64,000 nucleotides of DNA from Sunxiuqinia indica (GCF_009847015.1 NZ_WVEM01000009.1:62001-126000); one strand, 5' to 3'. Shown: positions 36,135-45,420, numbered from the stretch's first letter. Made by a program: numbers and translations. The notes: generated from the sequence alone by a model not told the origin.

Positions 36135-37046
36135 ATGAATTATATAGAAAACGCGTACAATATCATTTCAGAGAAAATCGGTAATTGGATTGAGACGGCA
36201 ATTGCAATGCTTCCCAACTTCATTGTCGCGATTGTTGTTATCGTCCTCTTTTATGCCATTTCGCGTATCGTTGTAGCTGTCTTTTCCAAAACGCTTTTTA
36301 AAGTATCGCGTAATATTGCAGTTAACAAGCTCATCTCATCACTAGCCCGCATCATCATCATGACAGTGGGATTGTTTGTGGCCTTAGGCATCCTTGAACT
36401 GGAAAAAACTGTCACCTCTCTACTTGCAGGTGTTGGAATAATGGGGCTGGCAGTCGGTTTTGCCTTTAAAGACGCTATTTCAAATTTCCTGTCAGGTATT
36501 TATATTACCCTGAAAAGCACCATCAACGTAGGCGATATCATTGAATTTGGAGATCAGTTCGGCACCGTTAAATCAATTGGGTTGCGCGCTGTTAAAATAA
36601 CTACCCTGCAAGGTCAGGAAGTAGTTGTTCCGAACCGATTAATTTTTGAAGATGTATACACCCATTATACAATTAATCAAGAGCGACGTATTGATTTAAA
36701 TGTGGGCGTTAGTTACGGGGAAGATTTGAGCTCGGTAGAAAATTTAACTCTGGAAGCAATACAAAAAATAGACTATCTGAAAAAAGGCAAACCCGTTGAC
36801 CTCTACTATCTTGAATTTGGAAACAGCTCCATCAACTTTGTGGTTCGCTACTGGGTAGATTTCTATAAGCAAACAGATTATCTTAAAGCACTTAGTGATG
36901 GAATAAAGAACATCAAATCAACTTACGACGAGAATGACGTTACCATTCCTTTCCCAATTCGTACGCTCGACTTTGGTATTAAAGGCGGTAAAACACTAAG
37001 TGAAATGGATGTAAAAATAGATCAATTCTCAAAAGGTAATGAATGA
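36135..37046 (+). CDS. Small-conductance mechanosensitive channel, MscS family
   Basis: The protein is 303 residues from ATG 36135. Three transmembrane helices come first, then the pore-lining TM3: LLAGVGIMGLAVGFAFKDA, with glycine/alanine packing, and NFLSGIYI. The MscS beta domain follows (VGDIIEFGDQFGTVKSIGLRA and VVVPNRLIFED), then the alpha/beta cytoplasmic cage. It should open under membrane tension to release osmolytes. E. coli MscS has 286 residues, so size is normal. Confidence 0.92.
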   Translation: MNYIENAYNIISEKIGNWIETAIAMLPNFIVAIVVIVLFYAISRIVVAVFSKTLFKVSRNIAVNKLISSLARIIIMTVGLFVALGILELEKTVTSLLAGVGIMGLAVGFAFKDAISNFLSGIYITLKSTINVGDIIEFGDQFGTVKSIGLRAVKITTLQGQEVVVPNRLIFEDVYTHYTINQERRIDLNVGVSYGEDLSSVENLTLEAIQKIDYLKKGKPVDLYYLEFGNSSINFVVRYWVDFYKQTDYLKALSDGIKNIKSTYDENDVTIPFPIRTLDFGIKGGKTLSEMDVKIDQFSKGNE

Positions 37047-37087
37047 CCGAGATGAATCGTATAATTTGAACTATTCCAGAGAAGTAA

Positions 37088-37432
37088 TCACCCTCCCGAT
37101 CGCTTTACTTTGTAACCTTCTTTTTGAAGAATCTGAACGACTTTATCACGTAAATCGCCTTGAACAAGGATTTCCCCTTCTTTAGCCGAACCTCCTACCC
37201 CACACTTGGTTTTCAGCATTTTACCCAAATCTTTTAAATCGTCATCATTGCCTACAAATCCGGTGACTAATGTTACAGCCTTACCTTTGCGATTTTTCTT
37301 GTCCAGGCAGACTCTCAAATCCTGTTGCCGGGACGGCAACGTTTCCTCACTCTCCTGTTCTTCTTTGTCGTAACCAAAATCAGGGTTGGTTGAATAAACT
37401 ACTCCCAGACGCTCTTTCCAATCTTTTGCCAT
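37088..37432 (-). CDS. SUI1/eIF1-like translation factor (YciH family)
   Basis: The protein is 114 residues from ATG 37432. It has a polar N-terminal tail and a C-terminal SUI1 domain: VCLDKKNRKGKAVTLVTGF, KDLGKMLKTKCGVGGSAK and GDLRDKVVQILQKEGYKVKR, the last two being the strongest markers. Bacterial YciH homologues of eIF1 affect start-site fidelity. An in-frame start at 37456 adds eight residues and is less likely. Confidence 0.93.
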   Translation of the reverse strand: MAKDWKERLGVVYSTNPDFGYDKEEQESEETLPSRQQDLRVCLDKKNRKGKAVTLVTGFVGNDDDLKDLGKMLKTKCGVGGSAKEGEILVQGDLRDKVVQILQKEGYKVKRSGG

Positions 37433-37573
37433 AATCGTATTCCTTTCGTTCTTCAAAAGTAAAAAGAAAAACTTTCTCGAGTAAATAATCTATAATTCTT
37501 TTCCGGATGACATTTTTTTGAACTTTTTAGGAGCTCGACTGGTTGCTGTTACAAATGAACTGGAAAGAATGAA

Positions 37574-38116
37574 ATGGCAGAACTAGTTGAAATCAATTCG
37601 AAGAAAGACATATTCCCCGAATACCAAAACACACCAATTGGCTTATTATTGGAATACCATAATTTAAACAAACGATTTTCCAACTACGAAGCTCCTAAAA
37701 TGCTGATTGGCATGTGCATGGACAACCGAAAAAACTTATGGATTCCGGAAAATTTTGCCTACATTATTCGTTCGGGAGGAGCCAATCTTTTTTATCACGA
37801 ATTTCAGGTTTCCTTTGCGATTGGAGTTGGAAACATTCAGCATATCGCACTGATTGGACATACCAATTGTGAAATGGTTCATCTGGATTCCAGAAAGGAT
37901 GAGTTTATTGCAGGGATGGCTAAAAATGCTGGATGGAAGCTCGAAAATGCCCAGATGCACTTTGAAAACCTATCGCCTTTTTTTGAGATTGGCAACTCAG
38001 TTGACTTTCTGCTGGCAGAAGCCGGCAGACTGCGCAGGCGATATCCGAAAGTAACGATTGCACCTCTATTTTTTGATGCTGAAAACAGCAAACTTTATCA
38101 AATTGAAAAAAAATAA
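37574..38116 (+). CDS. Beta-class carbonic anhydrase
   Basis: The 180-residue protein contains the zinc ligands and catalytic dyad of beta-carbonic anhydrases: C-x-D-x-R in GMCMDNRKN at about residue 48 and H-x-x-C in LIGHTNC at about residue 97. The segment YIIRSGGANL between them matches the family (RNAGN position). It is slightly short for the family, lacking a long C-terminal extension. It interconverts CO2 and bicarbonate in the cytoplasm. Its stop lies inside the terminator of the convergent TonB-receptor gene. Confidence 0.85.
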   Translation: MAELVEINSKKDIFPEYQNTPIGLLLEYHNLNKRFSNYEAPKMLIGMCMDNRKNLWIPENFAYIIRSGGANLFYHEFQVSFAIGVGNIQHIALIGHTNCEMVHLDSRKDEFIAGMAKNAGWKLENAQMHFENLSPFFEIGNSVDFLLAEAGRLRRRYPKVTIAPLFFDAENSKLYQIEKK

Positions 38117-38146
38117 CCCTCAAAACTAAAGTTTCAAGGGTTATCA
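38112..38146 (-). terminator. Terminator of the TonB-receptor gene
   Basis: On the minus strand ATAACCCTTGAAACT pairs with AGTTTTGAGGGTTAT and is followed by eight T. It overlaps the last codon of the convergent carbonic anhydrase gene. Confidence 0.9.
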
Positions 38147-38152
38147 ATTGAT

Positions 38153-40606
38153 CTAAAATTTGAAATCTATTCCGGCAAAGAAATGAGTTCCGGCTTGTGG
38201 AAAGTATCCATCCATCTTGTAGCGCTCGTTACCGTAGATATAGGAATAAACCCAGGCATTACTTTCGTATTCCACATCAAACAGATTATTGACCATTAAA
38301 TGCAACTTAACTTCATCAAAGAATTTGCAGTTGATCGTATGTTCAATTTTCAAATTATTGACAAACCAAGCATCCAGTTTACGATCTTCGTTCGATGTAT
38401 TATCAATATACTGATCCCCAACATAATTTGATAGTAAACTTAAGCTTAAGGCAGGTGCTGGTTTAAATTTCAATTGACTATTGACAATTACATTTGGAGA
38501 AAATGCTAAATCGGTTTCACCTAAATTAAAGGCTTTTTGCCCTCCTGCATCCCAATTATCAACATACTCGGTAAAATCGGTTATTTTATTTTGGCTGAAA
38601 GTCAGGTTCCCATCCCAGTTCAGACTACGGGTAATTTTCAGTCCTCCGGTTAATTCAATTCCGGCACGGTAGCTATCATCCGCATTGACCATGATTGGAG
38701 CACCAACATCGTTAATTTCACCGGTTTGAATCAACTGATCTTTGTAACTCATATAATACAAATTAGCTCCAACTAAAAAGCTTGATGTTTTGTAAGTGTA
38801 ACCAGCCTCCAGATCTCGCAGGGTTTCAGAAACCGGTTGCTTTCCGGCCGGATCAGCATCGACAAAATTACTACGGGTTGGCTCGCGGTGAGCTACGGCA
38901 TAGCTCAAATAAGCTTCCTGAGCATTGCTTGGCCGGTAAAAAACACCAAATTTAGGATTGAAAAAATCGTACTGATGCGACTGTGTCAAATCCCGCAAAT
39001 CATCATCAATGCCATCAATATCGTAATCAATATGGCGATACTGCATATCGGCAAATAAGCTGAAAGCCTCTGTTAGTTGGTAACTGTATTTCCCAAACAC
39101 ATTGAAGTCTTTTTTCAATCCGGTTCCCCGGTACCATTCATGATCCTTTTCATTTTCGCCCATGTACTGAGCCCAAATCACATTCCCAAAATGGTCACCA
39201 TCATAAGTACTATGACCTCCACCGAAAGTGAATGCGGATTTATTTCTCTCGTAATTCAACGAAAAAGTAGCCCCATAGAAATCATTATCCAACCATTTTC
39301 GGGCAACAAGGTCTGTCACTTCAATTCCTTCAGGAACTGTCATCTGATAGTCCGTGAAATCTTCATCATATTCATAGTTTTCGTAATAGCCACGACCATA
39401 AGTATAGTGCAATGCCGCATTGATATTCAGGAAGTCATTCAACTGATGAGAAAAATGCAATTGATAGTGATCTTGCTGATAATGATCTACTTCATTTTCA
39501 TACGTATAAAAATTATAGGTTCTGGCATCCGAATTCATGACGTGATCAAACTGTTCTTCGTTCGCCCGAGCCGAATGTGTGTTCCACAACCAATGATCGC
39601 GGTAACGCTCCAATCCGGCAACATCATTGTTCAGTTTTGCTGAAGGCACGCCATACCACGCCTGGTAGGTCTCTTCAAAACCCGAAAAGACATTCACTTT
39701 TATGACCGTATTCTCCGAATAATATCCGGCAGATGTAAAAAATGACTTCAGATCAGCTGAAGCCCGATCAATAAAACCATCAGAATTGACCTTCGACAAA
39801 CGAACATCAAAGGTAAAATGGTCATTTAATAAACCTGTTCCGGCACTTACCGAGTTTTTAAAGGTGTTGAACGAACCAACTGAAGTCCGATACTCGGCAT
39901 AGGCATCTTTGTTCAACGTTGATGTTTGCAGATTAATCGTGGCACCAAAAGCCGCGGCACCATTGGTCGAAGTTCCAACCCCACGCTGTATCTGGATATT
40001 TTCGATCGATCCGGCTAAATCAGGAATATCAACAAACCAGGTTCCATGCGACTCGGCATCGTTCATGGGAATACCATTTACGGTGACATTAATCCGGTTC
40101 AAATCCGTTCCTCGAATGCGAAAATTGGTATAACCGACTCCAGCACCAGCATCCGATGTGGCCACATACGATGGCGTCATGGTCAGCAAATAAGGGATAT
40201 CCTGTCCCATATTTCGGCTTTCGATGGTTGATTGATTGACTGTGGTTTTCGCTACAGGCGTTTTATCTCCCGCACGAGTTGCCGAGACCAACACTTCTTC
40301 AGCCATAATATGACGTGGCTCCAACTGGATATCTTGCTCTGTGTCTCCATCCACATCCACCGAAATACGTTTGGGTTCGTAACCAATGTAGGTCACTTTC
40401 AAGGTATAAGTACCAGCTTTAAGTTTCTCGAACTCGTACTCACCATTCTCGTTCGTTGAAGTCCCTTTGTAGCTTCCCGACAACATCAGGTTGGCTCCAA
40501 CCAATTCTTCTCCTGACTCACTCAACACAGTTCCACGAAGTGAATACTCTGCAAATGAATACACGGCAAAACACTGCATCAGCAGTATTAATCCTAATCT
40601 TTTCAT
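38153..40606 (-). CDS. TonB-dependent receptor under TPP riboswitch control, likely thiamine uptake
   Basis: The 817-residue protein starts at ATG 40606 with a signal peptide (ending SFAE). An N-terminal CarboxypepD_reg domain spans about 20-105 (LRGTVLSESGEELVGANLML, then GTYTLKVTYIGYEPKRI). The plug is at about 115-230 (NVTVNGIPMNDAESHGTW, RGVGTSTNGAAAFGATI), and the 22-strand barrel ends in FFAGIDFKF. It is not a long SusC, and no SusD partner is adjacent. The TPP riboswitch and separate promoter directly upstream make thiamine or a thiamine precursor the probable ligand; this is inferred from regulation. A frame start at 40645 adds 13 residues before the signal and is not used. Confidence 0.9.
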   Translation of the reverse strand: MKRLGLILLMQCFAVYSFAEYSLRGTVLSESGEELVGANLMLSGSYKGTSTNENGEYEFEKLKAGTYTLKVTYIGYEPKRISVDVDGDTEQDIQLEPRHIMAEEVLVSATRAGDKTPVAKTTVNQSTIESRNMGQDIPYLLTMTPSYVATSDAGAGVGYTNFRIRGTDLNRINVTVNGIPMNDAESHGTWFVDIPDLAGSIENIQIQRGVGTSTNGAAAFGATINLQTSTLNKDAYAEYRTSVGSFNTFKNSVSAGTGLLNDHFTFDVRLSKVNSDGFIDRASADLKSFFTSAGYYSENTVIKVNVFSGFEETYQAWYGVPSAKLNNDVAGLERYRDHWLWNTHSARANEEQFDHVMNSDARTYNFYTYENEVDHYQQDHYQLHFSHQLNDFLNINAALHYTYGRGYYENYEYDEDFTDYQMTVPEGIEVTDLVARKWLDNDFYGATFSLNYERNKSAFTFGGGHSTYDGDHFGNVIWAQYMGENEKDHEWYRGTGLKKDFNVFGKYSYQLTEAFSLFADMQYRHIDYDIDGIDDDLRDLTQSHQYDFFNPKFGVFYRPSNAQEAYLSYAVAHREPTRSNFVDADPAGKQPVSETLRDLEAGYTYKTSSFLVGANLYYMSYKDQLIQTGEINDVGAPIMVNADDSYRAGIELTGGLKITRSLNWDGNLTFSQNKITDFTEYVDNWDAGGQKAFNLGETDLAFSPNVIVNSQLKFKPAPALSLSLLSNYVGDQYIDNTSNEDRKLDAWFVNNLKIEHTINCKFFDEVKLHLMVNNLFDVEYESNAWVYSYIYGNERYKMDGYFPQAGTHFFAGIDFKF

Positions 40607-40669
40607 TTTCTTTTTGATAATCTGGTTAAAAACTAAATTAACCAATGAGGTAGGAATTTTTCCTTATGC

Positions 40670-40741
40670 CCTCCCTACGCCGGTACTAACCGGATCAGGT
40701 TCATTGGGTATGATCTCAGCCCTTAATTATTAAGGCACCCC
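40670..40741 (-). promoter_or_regulatory. TPP riboswitch (THI element) upstream of the TonB receptor
   Basis: The minus strand has the THI-box landmarks in order: GGGGTGCC, a P3 hairpin TTAATAATTAA, GGCTGAGATCATACCC, GAACCTGATC and GGTTAGTACCGGCG, ending with AGGGA. It sits 63 bases before the receptor ATG. It is nearly identical to the element ahead of thiS (one difference over about 65 bases of core), so both respond to TPP. Confidence 0.95.
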
Positions 40742-40758
40742 ATTGCTGTAAACTGCTG

Positions 40759-40789
40759 CAAATTTAGAATAAATCTAAATAACAGACAA
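40759..40789 (-). promoter_or_regulatory. Promoter of the riboswitch-TonB receptor unit
   Basis: TAAATTTG (40759-40766) is a perfect -7 box on the minus strand, with a -33 TTG at 40787-40789, 20 bases away. It places transcription just ahead of the riboswitch, separate from the thi operon ending at 40801. Confidence 0.6.
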
Positions 40790-40800
40790 GTATGAATGAG

Positions 40801-41517
40801 CTAAATCATCTTGAGTGTATTGAACCGCCCGGCTAATGCGTCGTAGGTCAACAACTTACCCGACAAGGATTCTCCTACTCCTGCAAGTATTTTCAAAACT
40901 TCCATGCTCTGCAAGCTACCAATGATACCCGGCAAAGCACCAAACACACCTTTCGGTTCACCATCAATGGGTGTATTTTGAGGCGGCTCCGGAAATAAAT
41001 CTTCATACACTGGCCCTCCCATGTAATTAAAAACCGAAACCATGCCCGAGAATTCCTCTATTGATCCATGCACCATAGGCTTATTGAATTGTTGGCAAAA
41101 CTGACTGATCAAATATCGACTTCTGAAATTATCCGTAGCATCAACAATCACATCGAATTTCTGAAAGATTGCTTCGGCATTTTGCGCTGAAATACGCTCT
41201 TCAAAAACGTCAATTTCTACTTCCGGGTTTAATGTTTGTAACACTTCCTGAGCGTGATGAACTTTTAACTTGCCAACAACTTTCGAGTTATAAAGAATTT
41301 GCCGTTGCAAATTACTTTCTGCAACAACATCGTCATCCACAAGGCCCAAAACGCCAACACCTGCAGCGCACAAATAAGCAGCAACAGGAGATCCCAGTCC
41401 TCCCACTCCAACGATTAACACCTTTGCCTTTTTCAATTTCAGTTGGCCTTCTTTGCCAATTCCGGGAAGCATCATTTGTCGCTGGTAACGATCCCGTTCA
41501 ATATCTTTCAACTGCAT
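40801..41517 (-). CDS. thiF: ThiF/MoeB/HesA-family adenylyltransferase
   Basis: The protein is 238 residues from ATG 41517, 17 bases after thiH. The E1-like fold is clear: RYQRQMMLPGIG, the nucleotide loop VGVGGLGSPVAAYL, the arginine finger region SNLQRQILY and the DATDNFRSRYL aspartate. It should adenylate the ThiS C-terminal glycine. Compared with E. coli ThiF, the CxxC zinc pairs and the cysteine at the Cys184 position are absent: the region reads GPVYEDLFPEPP, then DGEPKGVFG. It is the last gene of the thi operon. An upstream start at 41565 would overlap thiH and is unlikely. Confidence 0.9.
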   Translation of the reverse strand: MQLKDIERDRYQRQMMLPGIGKEGQLKLKKAKVLIVGVGGLGSPVAAYLCAAGVGVLGLVDDDVVAESNLQRQILYNSKVVGKLKVHHAQEVLQTLNPEVEIDVFEERISAQNAEAIFQKFDVIVDATDNFRSRYLISQFCQQFNKPMVHGSIEEFSGMVSVFNYMGGPVYEDLFPEPPQNTPIDGEPKGVFGALPGIIGSLQSMEVLKILAGVGESLSGKLLTYDALAGRFNTLKMI

Positions 41518-41534
41518 CTCATTAAAGTTTTTGA

Positions 41535-42644
41535 TTATTGTAAATAGCTGTCCCAATCTTTCCAAACAGCCTCATATCCGGCAGCTTGAATTTGGTTTTT
41601 CACCTCCTCCGGGCTCCGTGCATCACTAATTGAAAACTGCTCTAACGACCTGTTTTTATTTGCATAACCACCTGGTTCAGTACTACTTCCGGCACTCATT
41701 GTAGTAATTCCCAGATGAACCAGCCGGTCACGAAACTTTGCACTTTCTCTGGTTGAAAGAGATAGTTCTACGTTTTCATCGAATAAGCGATAAGCGCATA
41801 TCAATTGCACCAATTCTCGATCGCTGATGATGCTGTTGGGTTGAAAGCTTCCCACATGTGGTCGCAACCGAGGAAAAGCGATAGAGTATTTTGTCCGCCA
41901 ATAATTCCGGCGCAGATAATCAAGATGAAGAGCTGTAAAAAAAGAATCAACCCGCCAATCTTCCAGTCCCAACAAACAACCTAAGCCTGTTTTGTAGGCA
42001 CCAGCCTGTCCAAGTCGTTCCGGGGTTTCTAAACGGTACCTGAAATTTGCCTTTTTACCTTTGGGATGATACACATTATATCGTTTCTCATGGAAGGTTT
42101 CCTGATAGATGTAAACGGAGTTCAATCCTAAACCAACCAACTCTTTGTACTGCTCAGTGTCCATCGGAGCAACCTCAATCGAAATCAATTTGAAGTGTTC
42201 TTTCAGTAAACGAATCGTGTCTTTGAGATAAAAAAATCCAGCTTTCACCGGATGTTCGCCGGTTACAAGTAAAAGGTGCTCAAAGCCGAGCTTTTTAATT
42301 GCCTCAACTTCTTCCAAAATCTGTACAGAATTTAATGTTAATCGACTAACAGAATTCTCATGATTAAAGCCACAATAAATACAGAAGTTGGTACACTCAT
42401 TGGATAAGTAAAGAGGCACATACATCTGTATGGTTCTCCCAAATCGACGCAAGGTTTTCATGCGGCTCTGCTGTGCCATTTCTTCCAGGTAAGGCGAGGC
42501 CGCCGGCGAAATCAGCGCTTTAAAATCGTCAACTGTCAGCTGGTCGCTTTCCAATGCCCGAACAACATCGTTCGAACTTTTCGAATAAATATCATCTTTA
42601 GTTTTGTCCCAATCATGTGACTGAAGTAATTCATAAAAACCCAT
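41535..42644 (-). CDS. thiH: 2-iminoacetate synthase ThiH (radical SAM tyrosine lyase)
   Basis: The 369-residue protein has the radical-SAM cluster motif CxxxCxxC in NECTNFCIYCGFNHEN, at about residue 80. The ThiH C-terminal domain follows (IAFPRLRPHVGSFQP, TTMSAGSSTEPGGY). It cleaves tyrosine into 2-iminoacetate (dehydroglycine) and p-cresol for thiazole synthesis. Use of ThiH rather than ThiO fits an anaerobic or facultative lifestyle. It starts 12 bases after thiG. Confidence 0.97.
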   Translation of the reverse strand: MGFYELLQSHDWDKTKDDIYSKSSNDVVRALESDQLTVDDFKALISPAASPYLEEMAQQSRMKTLRRFGRTIQMYVPLYLSNECTNFCIYCGFNHENSVSRLTLNSVQILEEVEAIKKLGFEHLLLVTGEHPVKAGFFYLKDTIRLLKEHFKLISIEVAPMDTEQYKELVGLGLNSVYIYQETFHEKRYNVYHPKGKKANFRYRLETPERLGQAGAYKTGLGCLLGLEDWRVDSFFTALHLDYLRRNYWRTKYSIAFPRLRPHVGSFQPNSIISDRELVQLICAYRLFDENVELSLSTRESAKFRDRLVHLGITTMSAGSSTEPGGYANKNRSLEQFSISDARSPEEVKNQIQAAGYEAVWKDWDSYLQ

Positions 42645-42656
42645 ATCCCAATTGTT

Positions 42657-43433
42657 TTAGTCTAAAAATGATGTTAGCGGACTACTGGCCTCGGCAATCA
42701 TGCTTTTACGACCAACCTTTGCTTTCCGGGCAATCGCGCCAGCCTCAACAGCTAATCTAAAAGCATGCCCCATGGCTACCGGATCGTCGGAAACAGCAAT
42801 TGCAGTATTCACCAAAACAGCATCAGCCCCCATTTCAATGGCCTCGGCAGCGTGCGATGGAACACCAATTCCGGCGTCAACAATAACCGGCACATTACTT
42901 TGTTCGATAATTATGCGAAGAAAATCACGTGTTTGCAGTCCCTGATTACTGCCAATTGGCGATCCCAAAGGCATTACTGCAGCTGTCCCAACATCTTCCA
43001 ACTTTTTGCACAGAACCGGATCAGCTTGAATGTATGGCAAAACAATAAAGCCCAATTTAACCAACTCCCTGGTTGCCTTAAGCGTTTCCTCCGAGTCGGG
43101 TAACAAGTAACGTGGATCGGGATGGATTTCCAGTTTTACCCAGTTAGTTCCCAGCGCTTCGCGAGCCAGTTGCGCCGCAAAAACCGCCTCTTTGGCCGTT
43201 CTCACTCCTGAGGTATTGGGCAACAACTGGATGTGAGGATGCTTCAGGTGACTTAACAAATCATCAGTTTGATCGTGAATATCAACGCGGCGCAAAGCCA
43301 CTGTAACCAATTCTGATCCAGATGCAAGAATAGCATCTTCCATCATTTGATTCGAACTAAATTTACCCGTTCCGGTAAACAAGCGAGACTTAAACTCTTT
43401 GTCACCTAATTTTAAAGGTTGTGCTTTTATCAT
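42657..43433 (-). CDS. thiG: Thiazole synthase ThiG
   Basis: The protein is 258 residues from ATG 43433, the normal length. The motifs are [57 protein letters not shown] (lysine that binds the DXP substrate), [11 protein letters not shown] and [20 protein letters not shown]. It condenses DXP, ThiS-thiocarboxylate and dehydroglycine into the thiazole. The start overlaps the end of thiE by 32 bases, so the two are coupled. An upstream frame start (43583) lies deep inside thiE and is rejected. Confidence 0.97.
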   Translation of the reverse strand: MIKAQPLKLGDKEFKSRLFTGTGKFSSNQMMEDAILASGSELVTVALRRVDIHDQTDDLLSHLKHPHIQLLPNTSGVRTAKEAVFAAQLAREALGTNWVKLEIHPDPRYLLPDSEETLKATRELVKLGFIVLPYIQADPVLCKKLEDVGTAAVMPLGSPIGSNQGLQTRDFLRIIIEQSNVPVIVDAGIGVPSHAAEAIEMGADAVLVNTAIAVSDDPVAMGHAFRLAVEAGAIARKAKVGRKSMIAEASSPLTSFLD

Positions 43434-44082
43434 CTTGTTGTGTTTTTTGAATTTCTCTGAGAAATAATTTCGTTTTTGAAGTAATTGATTTCGCCTTGGT
43501 AATAGCCGACGAAACAGCAAGTCCATGCAGACCGCTTTGCAGCAATGAATCAACATCGCCAAGCCCAATACCCCCAATTCCAACCACTGGAATCGTTAGC
43601 TCATTTTGCATCATCCAATCCATCAGTCTCTGATAGCCTTCCAGTCCAATAACGGGACTTAAATTCTCTTTCGTTGAAGTAAAACGGAAAGGTCCTAAAC
43701 CAATGTAATCGACTCCCTCTCCTACCAACCGCATAATATCATCCTCGCTATTCGCAGTTCCTCCAATAATGAAATCATCACCTAAAATCCGACGGGCTTC
43801 TCCTGGAGCCATATCCTGTTTGCCGAGATGTACACCATCTGCCTGAAGTTTCATTGCTACTTTCGGATGATCATTAATAATGAGCTTAAAATCATGAAAT
43901 TCCTTCAATATCATAATCTTTCGTCCCTCAGATATAAAGCTTTCCAACTCCTGATTTTTCATGCGTAGCTGAATCCACTTGCAGCCGCCCTGCAATGCCA
44001 ACTTGGCTTGATTAAATGGGCTATTCCCTTCTACCGGATGGGTCACTAGCTGTAGGCTTGCAATTGTTTTTTCAGGGTTCAT
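43402..44082 (-). CDS. thiE: Thiamine-phosphate synthase ThiE
   Basis: The 226-residue TIM-barrel protein carries all ThiE signatures: [52 protein letters not shown] and VVGIGGIG. It couples HMP-pyrophosphate with HET-phosphate to make thiamine phosphate. It overlaps thiD upstream by 11 bases and thiG downstream by 32. It is the catalytically complete one of the two ThiE-like proteins in this operon. The lysine- and threonine-rich C-terminal tail extends past the barrel. Confidence 0.94.
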   Translation of the reverse strand: MNPEKTIASLQLVTHPVEGNSPFNQAKLALQGGCKWIQLRMKNQELESFISEGRKIMILKEFHDFKLIINDHPKVAMKLQADGVHLGKQDMAPGEARRILGDDFIIGGTANSEDDIMRLVGEGVDYIGLGPFRFTSTKENLSPVIGLEGYQRLMDWMMQNELTIPVVGIGGIGLGDVDSLLQSGLHGLAVSSAITKAKSITSKTKLFLREIQKTQQDDKSTTFKIR

Positions 44083-44821
44083 AATGATAGGCTAATTTGG
44101 TATGATTACTTGTTAAAATGGCTTGCATATATTCTTTGGCTAAGCGACAAGATTCTGCCAGCGAACGACCAAGTGCAAGGTTTGCAGCAATTGCTGATGA
44201 CAGGATGCATCCTGTTCCATGCTTAGAAAACCCCATCTTCTTCTCATGTCGAAAAAGTTGTTGTTCTCCGCCTGCGATCAATACATCGGTTGCAAAATCG
44301 GATTCGGAATGGCCTCCCTTAATCAATACTGCACAATTTACTTTTTCACGAATTACATTGACGTTACTGGTTCCGAATAAATACTCGCACTCTGGTAAAT
44401 TTGGAGTTAATAATGAAATTTGATCTAGCAGATAGTCGAACAAATCGCGATCAAACTGTTGATGAAAATTGAATCCGGCAGAAGCATTCAAAATCGGATC
44501 CCAAATAATTGAGATATCAGAATCCTGATGCTTCAGTTTCTCAATTGCTTTCATCAGCACACTTAAACTTTCGATGATTCCGATTTTTACGGCCTTCGGC
44601 TGGTAAGCAGTCTGAAGAACATCCAATTGTCGAAGCATATTTTTCTCACTCACCCATTCCATTCCTTCAAATGACTGATCATTTTGAAAAGTCAGCGCCG
44701 TGCAAACTCCCAGACCTTGAACCCGATGCATTTCGAGGGTCTTTATGTCGGCTAAAATGCCCGCACCTCCACTCGGATCAAATCCGGACAGACAAATTAC
44801 ATCGGGACGTTTTGTTGACAT
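44072..44821 (-). CDS. thiD: Hydroxymethylpyrimidine/phosphomethylpyrimidine kinase ThiD
   Basis: The 249-residue ribokinase-fold protein has the ThiD N-terminus GFDPSGGAGILADIKT, the ALTFQND motif, AVKIGII, WDPILNASAG and the C-terminal anion-hole sequence HGTGCILSSAIAANLA. It phosphorylates HMP and HMP-phosphate to HMP-PP for ThiE. It overlaps the TenI/ThiE-like gene by 25 bases and thiE by 11. Confidence 0.95.
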   Translation of the reverse strand: MSTKRPDVICLSGFDPSGGAGILADIKTLEMHRVQGLGVCTALTFQNDQSFEGMEWVSEKNMLRQLDVLQTAYQPKAVKIGIIESLSVLMKAIEKLKHQDSDISIIWDPILNASAGFNFHQQFDRDLFDYLLDQISLLTPNLPECEYLFGTSNVNVIREKVNCAVLIKGGHSESDFATDVLIAGGEQQLFRHEKKMGFSKHGTGCILSSAIAANLALGRSLAESCRLAKEYMQAILTSNHTKLAYHYEP

Positions 44822-45411
44822 GTGTTTAATAGTTTAATGAAACGATTTAGAATCAATGCTGCCTCAAGCTCCTTTTGCCAAATTGCCCCTAGTACAGCCA
44901 CTGCATCGAAACCAAATTGAATGCATTGTCTGATTGCTTGATCAGAAACACCCCCCAATGCAACGACTGAATATTTCTTTTCGAGTCTCAAAAATGAGCT
45001 TACTTTCTGCAAATCTAAATTCCCTTCATAGCCGGGCTTTGAAAGAGAAGAAAAAACAGGACTCAAAAAGGCATAATCCACCTTATCACCAAGCATCTTT
45101 AATTCTTCAAGCGAATGACAGCTGATGCTTTTGGTTCCGGGAAATTCCAACCACTGTTCAATCTTCATTTTTGTTTTTCCTGTAAAATGAATACCACCCA
45201 AATGGTATTTCTCAGCTAGATCAAACTGATCGTGCAAAACAATTCTGGGATAATATTCCGCTGGAATTCCTCTCAATAATTGCTCGATTTGCTCCTGTCC
45301 CCAGGCTGGCTTTCGCAAATGAAACCGCTGAAGTCCCAGCTGAAAAAACCGGGCAATTAGTTGTTCCTCATTGAAAAATGATTCGGGATATGATATAACA
45401 ATCAGATCCAT
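44797..45411 (-). CDS. ThiE/TenI-like protein, catalytic motifs degenerate
   Basis: The 204-residue protein shares the ThiE/TenI TIM-barrel fold. Compared with the true ThiE of this operon, key motifs are changed: HLRKP for QLRMK, LHDQFDLA for INDH, GGIHFTGK for GVHLGKQ, and DYAFLSPVFSSLSKPGYEG lacking the GxGPxxxTxTK pattern. Activity as thiamine-phosphate synthase is therefore doubtful. TenI of Bacillus acts as a thiazole tautomerase, which is a plausible role here. It lies nine bases after thiC and overlaps thiD. Confidence 0.82.
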   Translation of the reverse strand: MDLIVISYPESFFNEEQLIARFFQLGLQRFHLRKPAWGQEQIEQLLRGIPAEYYPRIVLHDQFDLAEKYHLGGIHFTGKTKMKIEQWLEFPGTKSISCHSLEELKMLGDKVDYAFLSPVFSSLSKPGYEGNLDLQKVSSFLRLEKKYSVVALGGVSDQAIRQCIQFGFDAVAVLGAIWQKELEAALILNRFIKLLNTCQQNVPM

Positions 45412-45420
45412 AATCTCCAG

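Noticed and set aside
39077-39643. 188-codon plus-strand frame inside the TonB-receptor gene
   Set aside because: Antisense shadow of a well-supported receptor reading frame with no recognisable features of its own.
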